Shown here one piece after another: positions 36,401 through 49,000 of a stretch of DNA of 64,000 nt. Location of the stretch: contig JARUPY010000465.1 of NCBI GenBank assembly GCA_029817715.1, forward strand, positions 806,001 to 870,000. Direction: 5' to 3'. Under the pieces are notes generated by a model, which had not been told where the DNA came from, ran no database searches, and was given only the letters and a program-made list of their open reading frames with translations. Within the stretch, counting starts at the first letter, position 1; every line of letters starts with the position of its first letter. Source of the DNA: Melastoma dodecandrum. Its lineage: Eukaryota > Streptophyta > Magnoliopsida > Myrtales > Melastomataceae. Both the position numbers and the translations under genes were made by a program.

Positions 36401-37475
36401 ATAAACTAAGAGCAACACAAGTCTCATTATGTGGATATTTTGAACATTTTCATCAGTTCCCCATAGTGGCTTCAGAAATTTCATAAAGTTTTCTTTTGCT
36501 GACAGTGGCATTGCCGTATCTATGGTCATGAAATATGCGGACAACATTGTTAAGGTAAGGTGACCTTCTGCATCTCGCTTTTTGACTTTCAAAATCAAAA
36601 TGGATCAGTTATTGTGGACCGGGAAATTGGAAAAACCGTACTTAAAAGGTCTTGTAAGCTGGGAGATAATACGATCTTATAATACTGTTGCAAAAACTTG
36701 ACAGTTCTGTCCTAAGAAGTGATTGAGGGCTATACTACTATGGAAGAGCTCCATCTGTTCTCCTTGTATAAGTGTCAGTAGTAATCGTAGGCAGGTGAAA
36801 GTAGAAGGTAAGGCCCGTCTATATTTTCTTTTCCAGAAAAGGTCAGGATAGATTTAACAAGGAATTTTGGGTAAATAAAAGACAGGTCATAAGGTAACAA
36901 ACTGTAAGACTGACCTTTCCCGCTGATAATATGTCTGAATAAAATCAGTGGCAGTCCTAGGTCTGTGTGACATTTCTAGACATCTGCTACTGGTTCATTG
37001 ACTGCTTTTCAATACGTTCTTACTTGAAATGTAAGACATGTTTTCTTACCCTGTAACAGGTTTATTCCACCTCAGTTGCTATGCTTTTAACGGCCGCTGT
37101 ATCTGTGTTTCTTTTTGGATTTCACCTGTCCCTTGCCTTCTTCCTTGGTGCAGTGTAAGTTTCATCCTAACTTCTCACACTGCTTGAAATCAAATTATCA
37201 ACGTGTTTCCTTGATTGACCCAAATTCCGCTTATTTTCCATCTTTTCAATCCATCCAGCATTCACGACCTGTATGGCTCAAAAGCAGTGTTTTCCCATAT
37301 TACCTAACCTCCATTTCCAAATAACCAGCTTTGTTTTCATAAAATGCATTTTGTATTCCACAACATCTCACCTCTGTGAATTCCTCTGACGGCATCTTTC
37401 CCGTTCCCTGTTGCAATTTGCAGTGTTGTATCTGTCTCAGTATACTTGCATTCCGCTGAGAAGCTGTGGAGATAG
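33467..37475 (+). pseudogene. ROCK1: nucleotide-sugar transporter, CMP-sialic acid transporter-like (ROCK1-like), frameshifted
   Basis: Fifteen exon-like blocks follow the order of Arabidopsis ROCK1/CSTR4-type UDP-GlcNAc/GalNAc transporters of the ER: MEYRKLKDQ, WKRKSIVTLALTFLTSAQAILIVW, VETLKCFLSLAALTRIW, YIFAYVDAPGYQMLKNLNII, SGFAGVYTE, AIIKKRPSRNINVQNFW, KYADNIVK, VYSTSVAMLL and a C-terminal VVVSVSVYLHSAEKLWR. Splice sites are mostly kept, so this is not a retrocopy. Four defects are visible. A 2-base loss gives TAG at 34314-34316 (KYE stop). There is a frame change near 35500 between EIQWA and LLCAGCTTAQLN, another near 36275 between HGYS and ITFLMIFNHALS, and the exon ending near 36151 lacks a GT donor (AACAG|GAAAAC). 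No full-length transporter can be read. Confidence 0.8.
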
Positions 37476-37979
37476 TGACGTACTGATTGTGCTTGACCTC
37501 CTCTGGTAAATTTGCTTCTAGGCTTAGAACTTAAAACATATTGTTTTGTCATGTCCTTAGTTTCTAAACCGACGGGGTTAGATCTACCCCGTTGCTCAAA
37601 ATCTACTCCTAGCCTTTGTAATCATGATGATTTTCATCCCTCCAGATATTCTAGTATAACATTTTTAGTGAATCCTAATCATATAGATACTGTAGCATCT
37701 GCAATCACTATTCTTGTTGCCAGAAACTGTAGGGAACCCAGTGATTGTTCTTGCCAAGATTTACTTATAAAATGTACCAAAAAAATTCTCTTGCTAACTT
37801 GCCAGGTCTTATTATTTCTGCATATGTGGCTGTAACATAAAAAGACACAAGCCAAGTACTTGTACAATTTTGCAAAGTCATCTCTACGCAGCAAAGGATT
37901 CCAGTTCATTGTCTTATCGATGTGTCTGAATCCATGTCCGGCTCATTGTGACGACCAGAGGGTCCTGCAGCGAGAAACT
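37476..37979. other. convergent 3' flanks of the transporter copy and ACY1
   Basis: AT-rich sequence without a recognised gene. It should hold the 3' UTRs and poly(A) signals of the two converging loci. Confidence 0.4.
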
Positions 37980-39655
37980 CTACAACTCATCTCTGGAACC
38001 TTTGTCTGGTGATGGCTCCACGAAAGAAGCAAAGGCTTCGATTATCGACTCGTACATTTCAATCCCTTTCAGGTATTCATCTTTGCTCAGAAACTGCAAT
38101 ACATCGAAATCAGAGTCAGAAGGGGCCAAGAAACTCGAATTGATAAACTGAGAAGGCACCGCAGTATGACTTTACCTCGTTATGGTCATGAAGTAGAATA
38201 GGAGTATTAGCCATTGGGGAGAAGCCGATTGAATGCACCCCTTGCAACCTGAAGTAGCGAGAATCTGTAGCGGCGGGGAATATTTCGGGTTTCTCAAGAT
38301 TCCCATTGGCTTTCTTCACCGCGTCTTCCAACAGCTTCCACCAGGGGTTAGTACTGTCGGTCGCCGTAAGGATAGGCCTCCCAAACTTATCGTGCACGGT
38401 ATTCTTCTGCTTAAACTGCCGAAGCTAAGAATACATGTTCAGAACCTACTGCAGACGATGAAGGGTAAAAAGCGATCTCAGGAAATTAGTAACCTCAAAG
38501 GACATATTGCGAGAGGCCGGTGCCCATTCTTCGGATATCCTCCGCTCTAGTGCGTCTGGGTCTGCAGTTGGAGGCAATCTAATATCGAAACCTGCTTCTG
38601 CCTCAGAGGGTTGCAAATTCATGACGAAGCCCTGGTAATTGTTAAGAGTTATGTTAGGTAGGGCAGCAGACTACACTTGGAGAACCAGAAGGAACTTGCA
38701 GAAAACGAGTGCTTGCTTACGGTGGGAGATGGCGTGCCTGCCTTGAGAAAAACCATATTGACGGATGTGACTTCGCCCTCCGCTTTCAATCCAGACTTCA
38801 CCAAATCGAACTGTGAAGCCCTGAACCTCCTAACAGACTCGAGGCTTATCAGCAAGTTCTCCATCGCCGAATTGTCGTAAAGCTTTGAACCATGACCAGG
38901 GGCACCGGTGGCCTTGATCACCAGCCACCATGGGCTTCGTTCCCCGTAGAACACCCGGTAGTTCTCATTCGGTGAGGCCAGACCTGCATAATGAACAAGG
39001 AATTTTTTAGCACAACATTCAGAGGCACGAACAATTGCGAGCAATGAACTACCAGCCGACTATTCCTACCTTCATCGAGCACGATGCCAACATTCATCGA
39101 CCCGAAAGCCTTGGATTCAGCAAACTTCTCAGCCCCATCATGTCCGCCGATCTCCTCATCTGGGGAGAACACAACATAAACGTCTCTTGCAGGCACGAAA
39201 CCTCGGGCCTTCAACCTGCGCACTGCTTCGAGGTACTGAATTCCGACGCACTTCATATCCTGGGAACCTCGAGCGAATATCCGGCCGAGGCCATCCACGT
39301 GGGCAGAGAATGGGTCGTGGGACCACTTCTCGGGCTCGGAGGGGACTACGTCGGTGTGTGAGTACAGGAGTACCGAGGGGAGGGAAGGGGAGCGGCCCTC
39401 GAACTTGATCACGACGAGGGGCTTTCCGGGGACGAACTCAAGGGTCTGGGAAGGAAGGGACAGGGATTCGGCCTGGGAGATGAGGAAGCGAGTGACGGCA
39501 GCATAGTCGGGCAGTGGATGGGCGGTGTTGATGCGGAGGTATTCCTGGAAACGGAATATGGCGGCCGCAGCGTCGTCGTTTCCAGAGGTCGACGGTTTGG
39601 GCAAGAGGGCGGCGATGATGACGAAGGAGAGTATCGAAGACGATGCCAACGTCAT
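37980..39655 (-). CDS. ACY1: aminoacylase-1 (M20A metallopeptidase family), 5 exons
   Basis: Exons 39655-39070, 38983-38721, 38631-38494, 38415-38176 and 38093-37980 join in phase to 446 codons. A hydrophobic N-terminal segment (residues 1 to about 24) looks like a signal peptide. M20 metal ligands and catalytic residues are visible: SHTDVVP (His100, Asp102), RGSQDMK (Asp133) and SPDEEIGG (Glu167/Glu168). The dimerisation domain contains WWLVIKATGAPGHGSKL. The second half has ATDSRYFR and a C-terminal LLHDHNEFLSKDEYLKGIEIYE region supplying the last histidine ligand. The enzyme hydrolyses N-acyl-L-amino acids. The first ATG of the open frame is used because codons upstream lack one. It is divergent from the BIG gene. 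Confidence 0.93.
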
Positions 39656-40013
39656 GGTCCGGATGGATTTTAGGAGTGGGGCAGAGAGGGAGTGAGGCTG
39701 AAGGACTGGGCAATTAATCACGCAACGATGAGGGCTCAATATCTTAAATTAGGTGGAGATTGAGGGGCAGTCCTGTCATTTCATAACCGTAATGCGGATT
39801 CTTCAGACGTCGTCTTCTTAATCTGGAGGAGCGAACTTGTTACATCCCTGGGAGAAAGGCCGAGAATTGCGAATCCGAGTCGGACCCCCACGAATCCGAC
39901 CGCCGGTGACTCGCACCCAACCGCCGTTGCACCATTTTCGGCAATTCTCTCGATGGTAATGAGAATGCCGACCCGCTGGGAACATTGAGAGGGATCACGG
40001 GGGACGACGAAGG
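39656..40013. promoter_or_regulatory. short divergent promoter between ACY1 and BIG
   Basis: Only 358 bp separate the two start codons, so both 5' UTRs and both core promoters must lie here. No clear TATA box was seen on either side, fitting a broad housekeeping promoter. Confidence 0.6.
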
Positions 40014-43000
40014 ATGTCGTCGTCGCATTCTCTCGGGGGGCAAACCCCGGTCGGCCGTGTCCTCGGCCCGTCCCTAGATCAGATCATCAAGAACGCTTCC
40101 TGGCGTAAGCACTCTAACATCGTCTCCGCCGCGAAATCCGCCCTCGACCTCCTCCACTCCCTCTCCCCCTCTTCCTCGTCTGCTGCGGCCGCTCCTCTCG
40201 TCGGGATCTCGTTCGCGGACTCTGTTGTCGTGCTCTCCCCGATCCTGCTGTCACTCTTGTCGTCCCAGCCGAAGCTCATTCACCCCGCCCTCCTTGGTCT
40301 CTCCCATCTATTCTCCCTCAACCTCGTCCGCACCTCCCTCTCCCTACCCGATCCCCCTGATCCCACCACTGCTATCGGAAGCTCCCCCTCGTCGCCCTCA
40401 CAGTTGATCTCCCGCTTAATTCAGGCAATGTGTGATTCTTGTTCGGTGGTGGATGATGCAGCCGAGCTTGCTGTCCTCCGCGTCCTGCTCTCAGCTGTCC
40501 GATCCCCCTGCCTTGTCATCAGAGGTGAGTTTCTGGTCCATATGATTAGGACTTGCTACAATGTGTACCTTGGCGGGCAGAATGGTACAAATCAGATTTG
40601 TGCCAAGGCAGTCCTCGCCCAGATCATGGTCATCGTTTTTGCTAGGGTCGATGATGACAGGATGGGGGTTAGCGTTAAGGTTGTCAATGTAGGGGAGTTG
40701 TTGGAGTTTGCGGATAAAAATTTAAATGAGGGGAGTAGTATTCAGTTTTGCCAGGGGTTCTTGAACGAGGTTGTGGATGGTAATGATGGGAATGTGGAGG
40801 AGAAGGATTGTTTGGCGGATGCAGAGGAGGTGAGGAATGGAGAGGTTACGGAGGAGGAAGAGAATGTTAGTAAGGGCGAGGAAAAAGGTGTTGAAAATGA
40901 TGAAGCGAGAGCTACAGGGTTTGAAAGTAAGATAAGGGAAGACGGGTTTATGGTTTTTAAGAACTTGTGCAAGTTGTCGATGAAGTTCTCGTCCCAGGAG
41001 CAGGCAGATGATCAGATTCTCTTGAGGGGCAAGGTCTTATCTCTGGAGTTACTGAAGGTTGTCATGGGCAATGGCGGGCCTATTTGGCGTACAAATGAGA
41101 GGTTGGTTTCTGAATTTAGCTATTTATGTTGTATCTCAAGTGCACATCATAGAAGAAGCTTTTTAGCCTAGAACTCGTGAAATTCTGAATATCTTTGTAT
41201 ATTGACCTGTCTGGGGCTGGTTAATATTGTATGTATTGGTAGAAATTATCATTACGAATGCCTTTGTATAGTTACTTTCTTGAATGATCAGCTTATCAGC
41301 AGCATAGGTTTTCTTTAACTGGCTGCTTCAGGGATATTGCTTTCCTGGATGAATGTGTTAAACTAAATTCAATTGATGCTCTCTCGATACTGGGCACACA
41401 AATCAGACATAACTATGTCTGCCTCAAGTTGGATGGAAAGCAAAAATAGGCTGCTTGTTGTGTAATTTTATTCTCTTCTCTTGGTTTATGATTTCGGAAT
41501 GTTCCTCAACAATGACCATTGATATTCTTTGGAGATTTAAAATTTTAAATTTGAAAGGGATGGGTAATCCATTATTCTGGTGTTCAAAACTTTAACAATG
41601 AAGATGGAAGGTAAGAGGGTGTGAATGAAGTCTTTTGATAACCTTCAGGACCCTAATATTCTTCCTAGAGATGCTGTGCCCATAATTCTGGTCTGGAACA
41701 TTGATTACTGAACTTTGTGCAGGTTTCTCAATGCTATCAAGCAGTTTCTCTGCCTGTCGCTGCTAAAGAACAGTGCCATGTCAGTCATGGCGATATTCCA
41801 GCTTCAGTGTTCCATATTCACCACCCTCTTAACAAAGTATAGATCAGAACTAAAAGCAGAAATTGGCATATTCTTTCCCATGCTAATTCTCCGGGTGCTT
41901 GAAAATGTACTCCAGCCTAGTTTCCTACAAAAGATGACAGTCCTCAACCTACTGGAGAAGATATGCCAGGATCCAAGTGTCATCATTGATATTTTTGTCA
42001 ATTATGACTGCGATGTGGATGCTCCAAATATATTTGAAAGGTACTAAATCTAGTTTTAGGATGGATTAGTTTGCTTTTTGGACGGTACTTTGATATTTTA
42101 TACGAACCACGTGACTAAACTGGATTTAAAATTTCCTTTGAGTTGTTTGTTAGAGCTGCCTTTGGAAGTGAATGATTTAGCCTTGTAAAGCAGTTGGTGT
42201 AAGCAACATATTAAGAGAACTCTACTCCTAATCTACCAAAAAAAAAACATATCAAGAGAACTATCAATTACAAATCTACCAAAAACAAACATATTAAGAG
42301 AACTATCAATTACAAATATTATTTACTCTGGTATAGCGGAATCCATCTTAAGTTGGGGTTGTTTTCCTTTTCCAGACAGGTAATTATCAATCAATGTGGT
42401 TGCTTGGAGGGTTGTCTAGACAAGCCATATCATGTACAATGTTAGAAATCATTCTGTTGCTCCTGTAAATCAATAGAAAAGGCTAAGAGAATTGGATATT
42501 TATAAGAAAAAGCCGGTGGAGTCAAGTTGTGTTGGATGGCCTGATTTGCCTCTGTTACTGTGGACAAAGTCATTTTCAGTGGTGTATATTTTGTGCTCCT
42601 GATGGCAGTTAAGACCTTGTACTGCGTGAATTTGTATGGTGCATATTCCGGGGATATTATTTCTATGTGAAAACTCTTAGGATTAGGACACATATGTTGT
42701 CAAAATTATGTAACGGATGAAAATGGTGAAGAATAGTGAAGTGAAAATTCTTGGATGTCAGTCCTAAAAATTTTAGAAAGTGTCCTTGTCATTGATGTTG
42801 AAGTGAACATCAGAAAAACTTGACTTATGTCCTTTTTTCAGATAAATACAACAACATGGCGTTGTAATTTTTGTACCAATCTCTATCCATGTTTCTCCTC
42901 TCTCTTGCCTGTTGTTTTGCAGAACTTCGTTTCTGAATTTAAACTTGGTTTTACTTGAAACATATAGTTAGTAGTTTTTATTTGATAATTAAAGCCCTTA

Positions 43001-46000
43001 TAATTCCATCAGATGATTGCAGGACAGTCAATGGTCTTCTAAAAACTGCTTTGGGACCACCAGCCGGTTCACCAACCACTTTGTCACCAGTCCAGGACAT
43101 CTCTTTTCGGCATGAATCGGTAAAGTGCTTGGTTAGCATCACTAAGTCGATGGCTGCTTGGATGGATCAACAGCTGAGGCTTGGAGAATCCTATCCCCAA
43201 AACAATTCTGATAACTCTTCAAATGATGGTCATTCCACCTTAAGTGCCGATGATAGTCATGTTGGAGATTATGATCTCCAGTCAGACGGGAGTTCAGAGT
43301 CGGGAGCTATTTCCCTGGAGCAGCGTCGGGCATATAAAATTGAGCTTCAGGTTGAATTACAGTGCACTTCATGTAGAGGCTTTGTGTGTTATCCGCCAAT
43401 GCATTTCTTTGTGCTTCCTTATTGCTGATCAAGCTCATGCTTGCATGTGTGCTTAGAATCTTTAAATCCATGTACAGGCCTTTGATGTATGCTTTCTAAA
43501 GCTTTTTCCCAAGATTGAAATGGAATCTTTCAGTCGTTATGCAGGAGGTTGATGCTTGCATTTGAAAGTTTTTATCTTATTGAAAAAGAAAAAATGGATC
43601 TTCGTTGGGCAGGGAAGTATATTTTTAAAACTAATCGACTTTGTTAGTTTCATGCAGAAAGGCATTGCGATTTTTAACCGGAAACCTTCGAAGGGAATTG
43701 AATTCTTGATAAACACGAAAAAGATAGGAGGTTCTCCTGAAGAAGTGGCTGCTTTTCTGAAGAATACAGCTGGTTTGAATGAAACAGTGATTGGTGACTA
43801 TCTGGGTGAAAGAGATGAATTTCCATTAAAAGTAATGCATGCTTATGTGGATTCTTTTGATTTCAAACGAAAGGATTTTGGTGAATCCATAAGGTTCTTT
43901 TTACGAGGCTTTAGGCTTCCGGGAGAGGCTCAGAAGATTGATCGTATCATGGAGAAGTTTGCGGAGCGATTTTGCAAATGCAACCCTGAATCTTTTAGTA
44001 GTGCAGATACTGCTTATGTCCTTGCCTACTCAGTGATCATGCTAAATACAGATGCTCACAACAATATGGTCAAAGATAAGGTGTGTTCAATGGTCTTTCT
44101 TCTGCTTGATATTGTCTAATGGGTTCTCCATTTGCAATATGATTACTTGTCATTTCCACACCAATGAACCCAAAGGAATTTTTTTTTCATGACCATGTTC
44201 TTTATGTCTACTTTGTTGCAAGAGGAAAGAACTAATTACCATCCCAATGATTTTTCTTCATGTTTAGTCTTTGAAGAGGAGTATCCTGTCATCATCCTTT
44301 TGCTTTGCCAGATTCATGTAAATTCTGGTTTTTAATACTGCTGGCTGCTAAAAATCTGCTCCCCGGTTATAATTGTGCTTACAGATGAGCAAGGCTGACT
44401 TCATCCGGAATAATCGTGGAATTGATGATGGCAAGGATTTACCTGAGGAATATCTTGGTGCCCTGTACGATCAAATTGTCAAGGACGAAATCAAAATGAG
44501 CTCTGATTCTTCAGTACAGCCAAATAAGCAAGTGAACAGCTTAAATAAGTTATTGGGATTGGATGGTATTTTAAATTTAGTTGCTTGGAAGCAAACTGAG
44601 GAGAAACCATTGGGTGCAAATGGACTTCTCATTAAGCACATTCAAGAGCAGTTCAAGGCAAAAGCAGGAAAATCAGAGTAAGTGTATGTTTTGTGTTGTC
44701 TACGGCTTTAAAACCTTGTTCTCTGGATCAAGAGCCTGTAGGGATGCATGCATATTCTATGAAACTCACAAATGTGAAATTGAGAGTAGTCCATAAGATC
44801 CCATCACCACTTCGATGCATTTTTATGTGTGCTTGTTGTGCACTATCAAGATCTTGATTTTGGCCTCCTCTTTATGATTGGCTTGGTAATGTTGTCCATT
44901 TATTCCGCCCTAATGACAACTTTGAGATCATGACATTAAGAACATTGGAAGGGATGCAGAAAGGCCTGCCCAAATACTGAGGTCACAGGGTATTAGTAGT
45001 GCTTATGTGTAAGAAATGTCATAGATCTCTTTGAAGTGTTCATTTACGGGGAATGATTTTCAGTGTTCTTGTGTCACAGGTCAGTGTATCACTCTGTTAA
45101 TGATGTAACGATCCTGAGGTTCATGGTGGAAGTTTGCTGGGGCCCCATGTTGGCTGCTTTCAGTATGACACTCGACCAGAGTGATGATAAACTTGCAACT
45201 GCCCAGTGCTTACTGGGTTTCCGCTTTTCCGTCCATATAACTGCTGTAATGGGAATGCAGACCCAGAGAGATGCTTTCATGACATCCCTTGCAAAATTTA
45301 CCAATCTCCATTGTGCAGCAGATATGAAGCAAAAGAATGTTGATGCCGTTAAGGTGTGTTACCTCTTATAAGTTACCTCAATGGTTTTCATGTTTGATAA
45401 AATGCTGAACATCTGTTAATTAACTACTGCACTCTGCGCAGGCAATCATTTCCATTGCTATTGAAGATGGGAACTATCTTCAGGAAGCATGGGAACACAT
45501 TTTAACCTGCCTTTCTCGGATTGAAAACCTCCAGCTGTTAGGAGAAGGCGCACCAGTAGAGGCATCCTTTTTAGGATCATCAAGTGTTGAAACAGAGGAG
45601 AAGAATCCAAAGGCCGGCCTATCATCTTTTAAGAAGAAGGGGACAATACAGAATCCAGCTGTCATTGCTGTTGTTCGAGGAGGTTCATATGATAGCACAA
45701 GTGTTGGATTTTCCCCTTCTGGCCCAGTTACTCCCGAGCAGATTAGTAATTTTATATCAAACTTGAATTTGCTGGACCAGATTGGCAATTTTGAGCTCAA
45801 CCATGTATTTGTCAACAGTCAAATGTTGAGCAGCGAAGCGATCGTAGCTTTTGTTAGGGCCCTTTGCAAGGTCTCCATGGCGGAGTTACAATCTCCCACA
45901 GATCCCCGCGTTTTCAGTCTAACCAAAATTGTAGAAATTGCGTAAGTTCCTGAATTCACATTCTTGGTCCTTTCTCAACTGCTCCATCTGTTTCATTCTA

Positions 46001-49000
46001 CTTTTGAATGATAAAGATCAGTAATCATGTGTGATTTTGGAATTATCCACTTTTTAGATATGTACATAAATTGATCTATAATCAATCTTTGGAGGACCAG
46101 TCGGGATTGGCACTACATGTTCTCTGTTTTCCTATTTGTGTATGGGATTTGACAGGGAACACTTTGGTGGGGATTCTTGTAAATTTACTTTCATCTGTCC
46201 AACATAACATAATGAGTGCTCCAGGATGTGTCTTGCATGTCTCTTTTAAACTTATAATTCTGATGATGGGTGTTCTGTTTTGCAGGCATTACAATATGAA
46301 TCGCATCAGATTGGTTTGGTCCAGGATATGGAGCATTCTATCCGAATTCTTTGTGTCAGTTGGTCTCTCCGAAAACCTCTCCGTGGCAATCTTCGTCATG
46401 GATTCATTACGTCAACTGACAATGAAATTCCTAGAACGCGAAGAACTAGCAAATTATAATTTTCAGAATGAATTCCTGCGACCATTTGTTATCGTCATGC
46501 AGCAAAGCAACTCGGTGGAAATTAGGGAACTCATAGTTAGATGTATTTCACAGATGGTTCTCACCCGCGTAAGCAATGTTAAGTCTGGCTGGAAGAGTGT
46601 TTTTACGGTATGTCAAACTCTCACTTTATCCTATTTTTTTCCTGAAATGTCCTTTAGTTTGTTTCAAAACACGAGTAAAGTTATCGAGATACTTGGCTAG
46701 TCAGCTGAAAGCTGAAATTTGAAAGTCTTATATTTATGTACTTCTGTTCTTGATTATTAAATTGAGTAAAGAAGTGGGGGCATTATCCTGCTTCTGGCCG
46801 TGTCTGAAGTTGGAAATTAGTATTTCGTATGATTGGTCCGCCCTGGTGTTTAATAATGTCATTACAGTATTTATAATTAGGAGTGATAATTTTCTTTGCT
46901 GGGGGAGTTTCTTTCTAATTATCTTTAGAATGGTTCCAGATTTTCACTACAGCTGCAGCCGATGAGCAGAAGAGCATTGTCTTGTTGGCCTTTGAGACCA
47001 TGGAAAAGATTGTCCGTGACTACTTCCCTTACATAACTGAGACTGAGGCAATGACCTTCACTGATTGTGTCAGATGCCTGCTGGCCTTCACAACTAGCAG
47101 ATTCAACACTGACGTTACCCTGAATGCCATAGCATTTTTACGGTTCTGTGCTCTCAAGCTTGCTGAGGGTGGACTTTCATCAAATAATGCAGAAGCTTCT
47201 CTGCAAGGGAACGACTCAACCTGGGACACTGTAACTTTTGATGCGAAAGATGAATCTGCATCATTTTGGGTTCCCCTACTCACAGGTAAAGTACCCCCAT
47301 TGTATTCTTCCTAGTTGCTTTGCAATTCTTATCAGATGAACCGGTGAGTGAAATAAACCTACTTAGTGCAATGTAGGGGAGTATGAAAATAGTCTACAAG
47401 GATAATGATGCATACATTTACATTTGTCCTCCCTGCGGAGGTCTCAATGTTTTACTTGAAAAAATACCGATAAGGATTCCTTATCAGATGAATTTCCCCA
47501 GCCCTCAGAGAACAAAGTTTTGAATGCGAGCCTACTGGGCATCTTCCGCACTTGCCATGTGTGGCTTAGGTCATTGGTGTGGATGAGATGCCGAGTTTCC
47601 CACCCTATTATTGATGGCTACATTCCCCTCCATATGTGTGTTTGTGTAACTGTTTGAGAAGAATGGAGATATTGTGAGGGAAATATGCTGATAACATAGA
47701 GTTGATGTATTTTACTTGGATGAGCATAACTAAAGTGCAGATAAGACATCTGTAAAAAAATGTATTCTGATAGATCATTCTTCGACCTGGTCAAATGTGT
47801 AACTTTTGCATGCCTGCGCGGTTGACATTCCATTCTCAGTACCTTTTTTCGGCTAATTGATAAATTATAAAAATTGATTCTGCAAGTTTATATTGCCATT
47901 AATGTTTGTTGTGATCAATTTATTCTAGGCCTGTCAAAACTCACGTCAGATTCCAGATTAGCCATCCGGAAGACAGCCATGGAAGTGCTCTTTAACATCT
48001 TAAAGGACCATGGTCGTCTATTCTCTGACCAATTTTGGGTTGCCGTATACAATCATGTTATCTGTCCTACATTTGCCTCGGGCACGCCTAATAAGAGAGA
48101 CGTGAACGCGGAGGACGATCCATCATCAACTAGTGGTAGAACATCGCTGTCTGATCGAAGCATGTGGGACTCTGAAACTTCTTCAGTTGGGGCACATTGT
48201 CTGGTGGATGTTTTTGTGGACTTCTTCAGTGTAGCAAGGTCTCAGTTGCCCATTGTCTTGTCTATTCTGACAGCATTTGTGAAGAGTCCTGTCCGAGGTA
48301 CAGCCAGCTCTGGTGTTGCTGCCTTGGTGCGGTTGGCAGATGATCTGGGCAGTCAGCTTTCATGGCCCGAATGGGGACAGATATACACGGCTTTGAATGA
48401 CGCGGCCGAATCGACCATTCCAGGATTCTTGAAGGTTTTGGGCATAATGGATGGCATTGATCTGGTCGACAATTCCCAGTCACTTGCCGACATGGAGATG
48501 TATTCTGACCATGGGCTTGCCTCGGATGACCTTGATGACGATAGTCTTCAGACAGCAGCATATGTGATCTCACAGATGAAAAGCCATATTTCAGTGCAGC
48601 TGCTAATTTTGCAGGTACCCATTCGAACCACCTTCCTGTCTTTTTTTTTTTTTTTTTGGTAAGCAAAGAAGGTAGCATTAGAATCAACGTTTGGGGTTTA
48701 GGTTACAGAAGTCCTAGCACATGGAATGTCCCCTTGTAGGGTGTCCAAAATAAAATCCGGGGGAAAAACAAAGGTGGTAGGGATCTCCTCAAGGTTGAGT
48801 GCTTCTTTGGCCAGCTTATCCGCAACCTTGTTTTGTCCCCTCCCGACGTGTGCGATTGTGAAATCATCGAGATCACCCAATAGCGACCTGCACTCATCTA
48901 GAATAGGTGCGATTATAGGTTGCACCTTCCTGTCTTTGCTGATGCTTGGGTGATGTTTAATATCATTCTGCTTTGTTACAAAAGCTACACACGTTAACTG

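Noticed and set aside
33467..37475. Intact nucleotide-sugar transporter gene
   Set aside because: Considered first, but three positions need frame changes and one donor is missing. Sequencing error remains possible and is named as the test.
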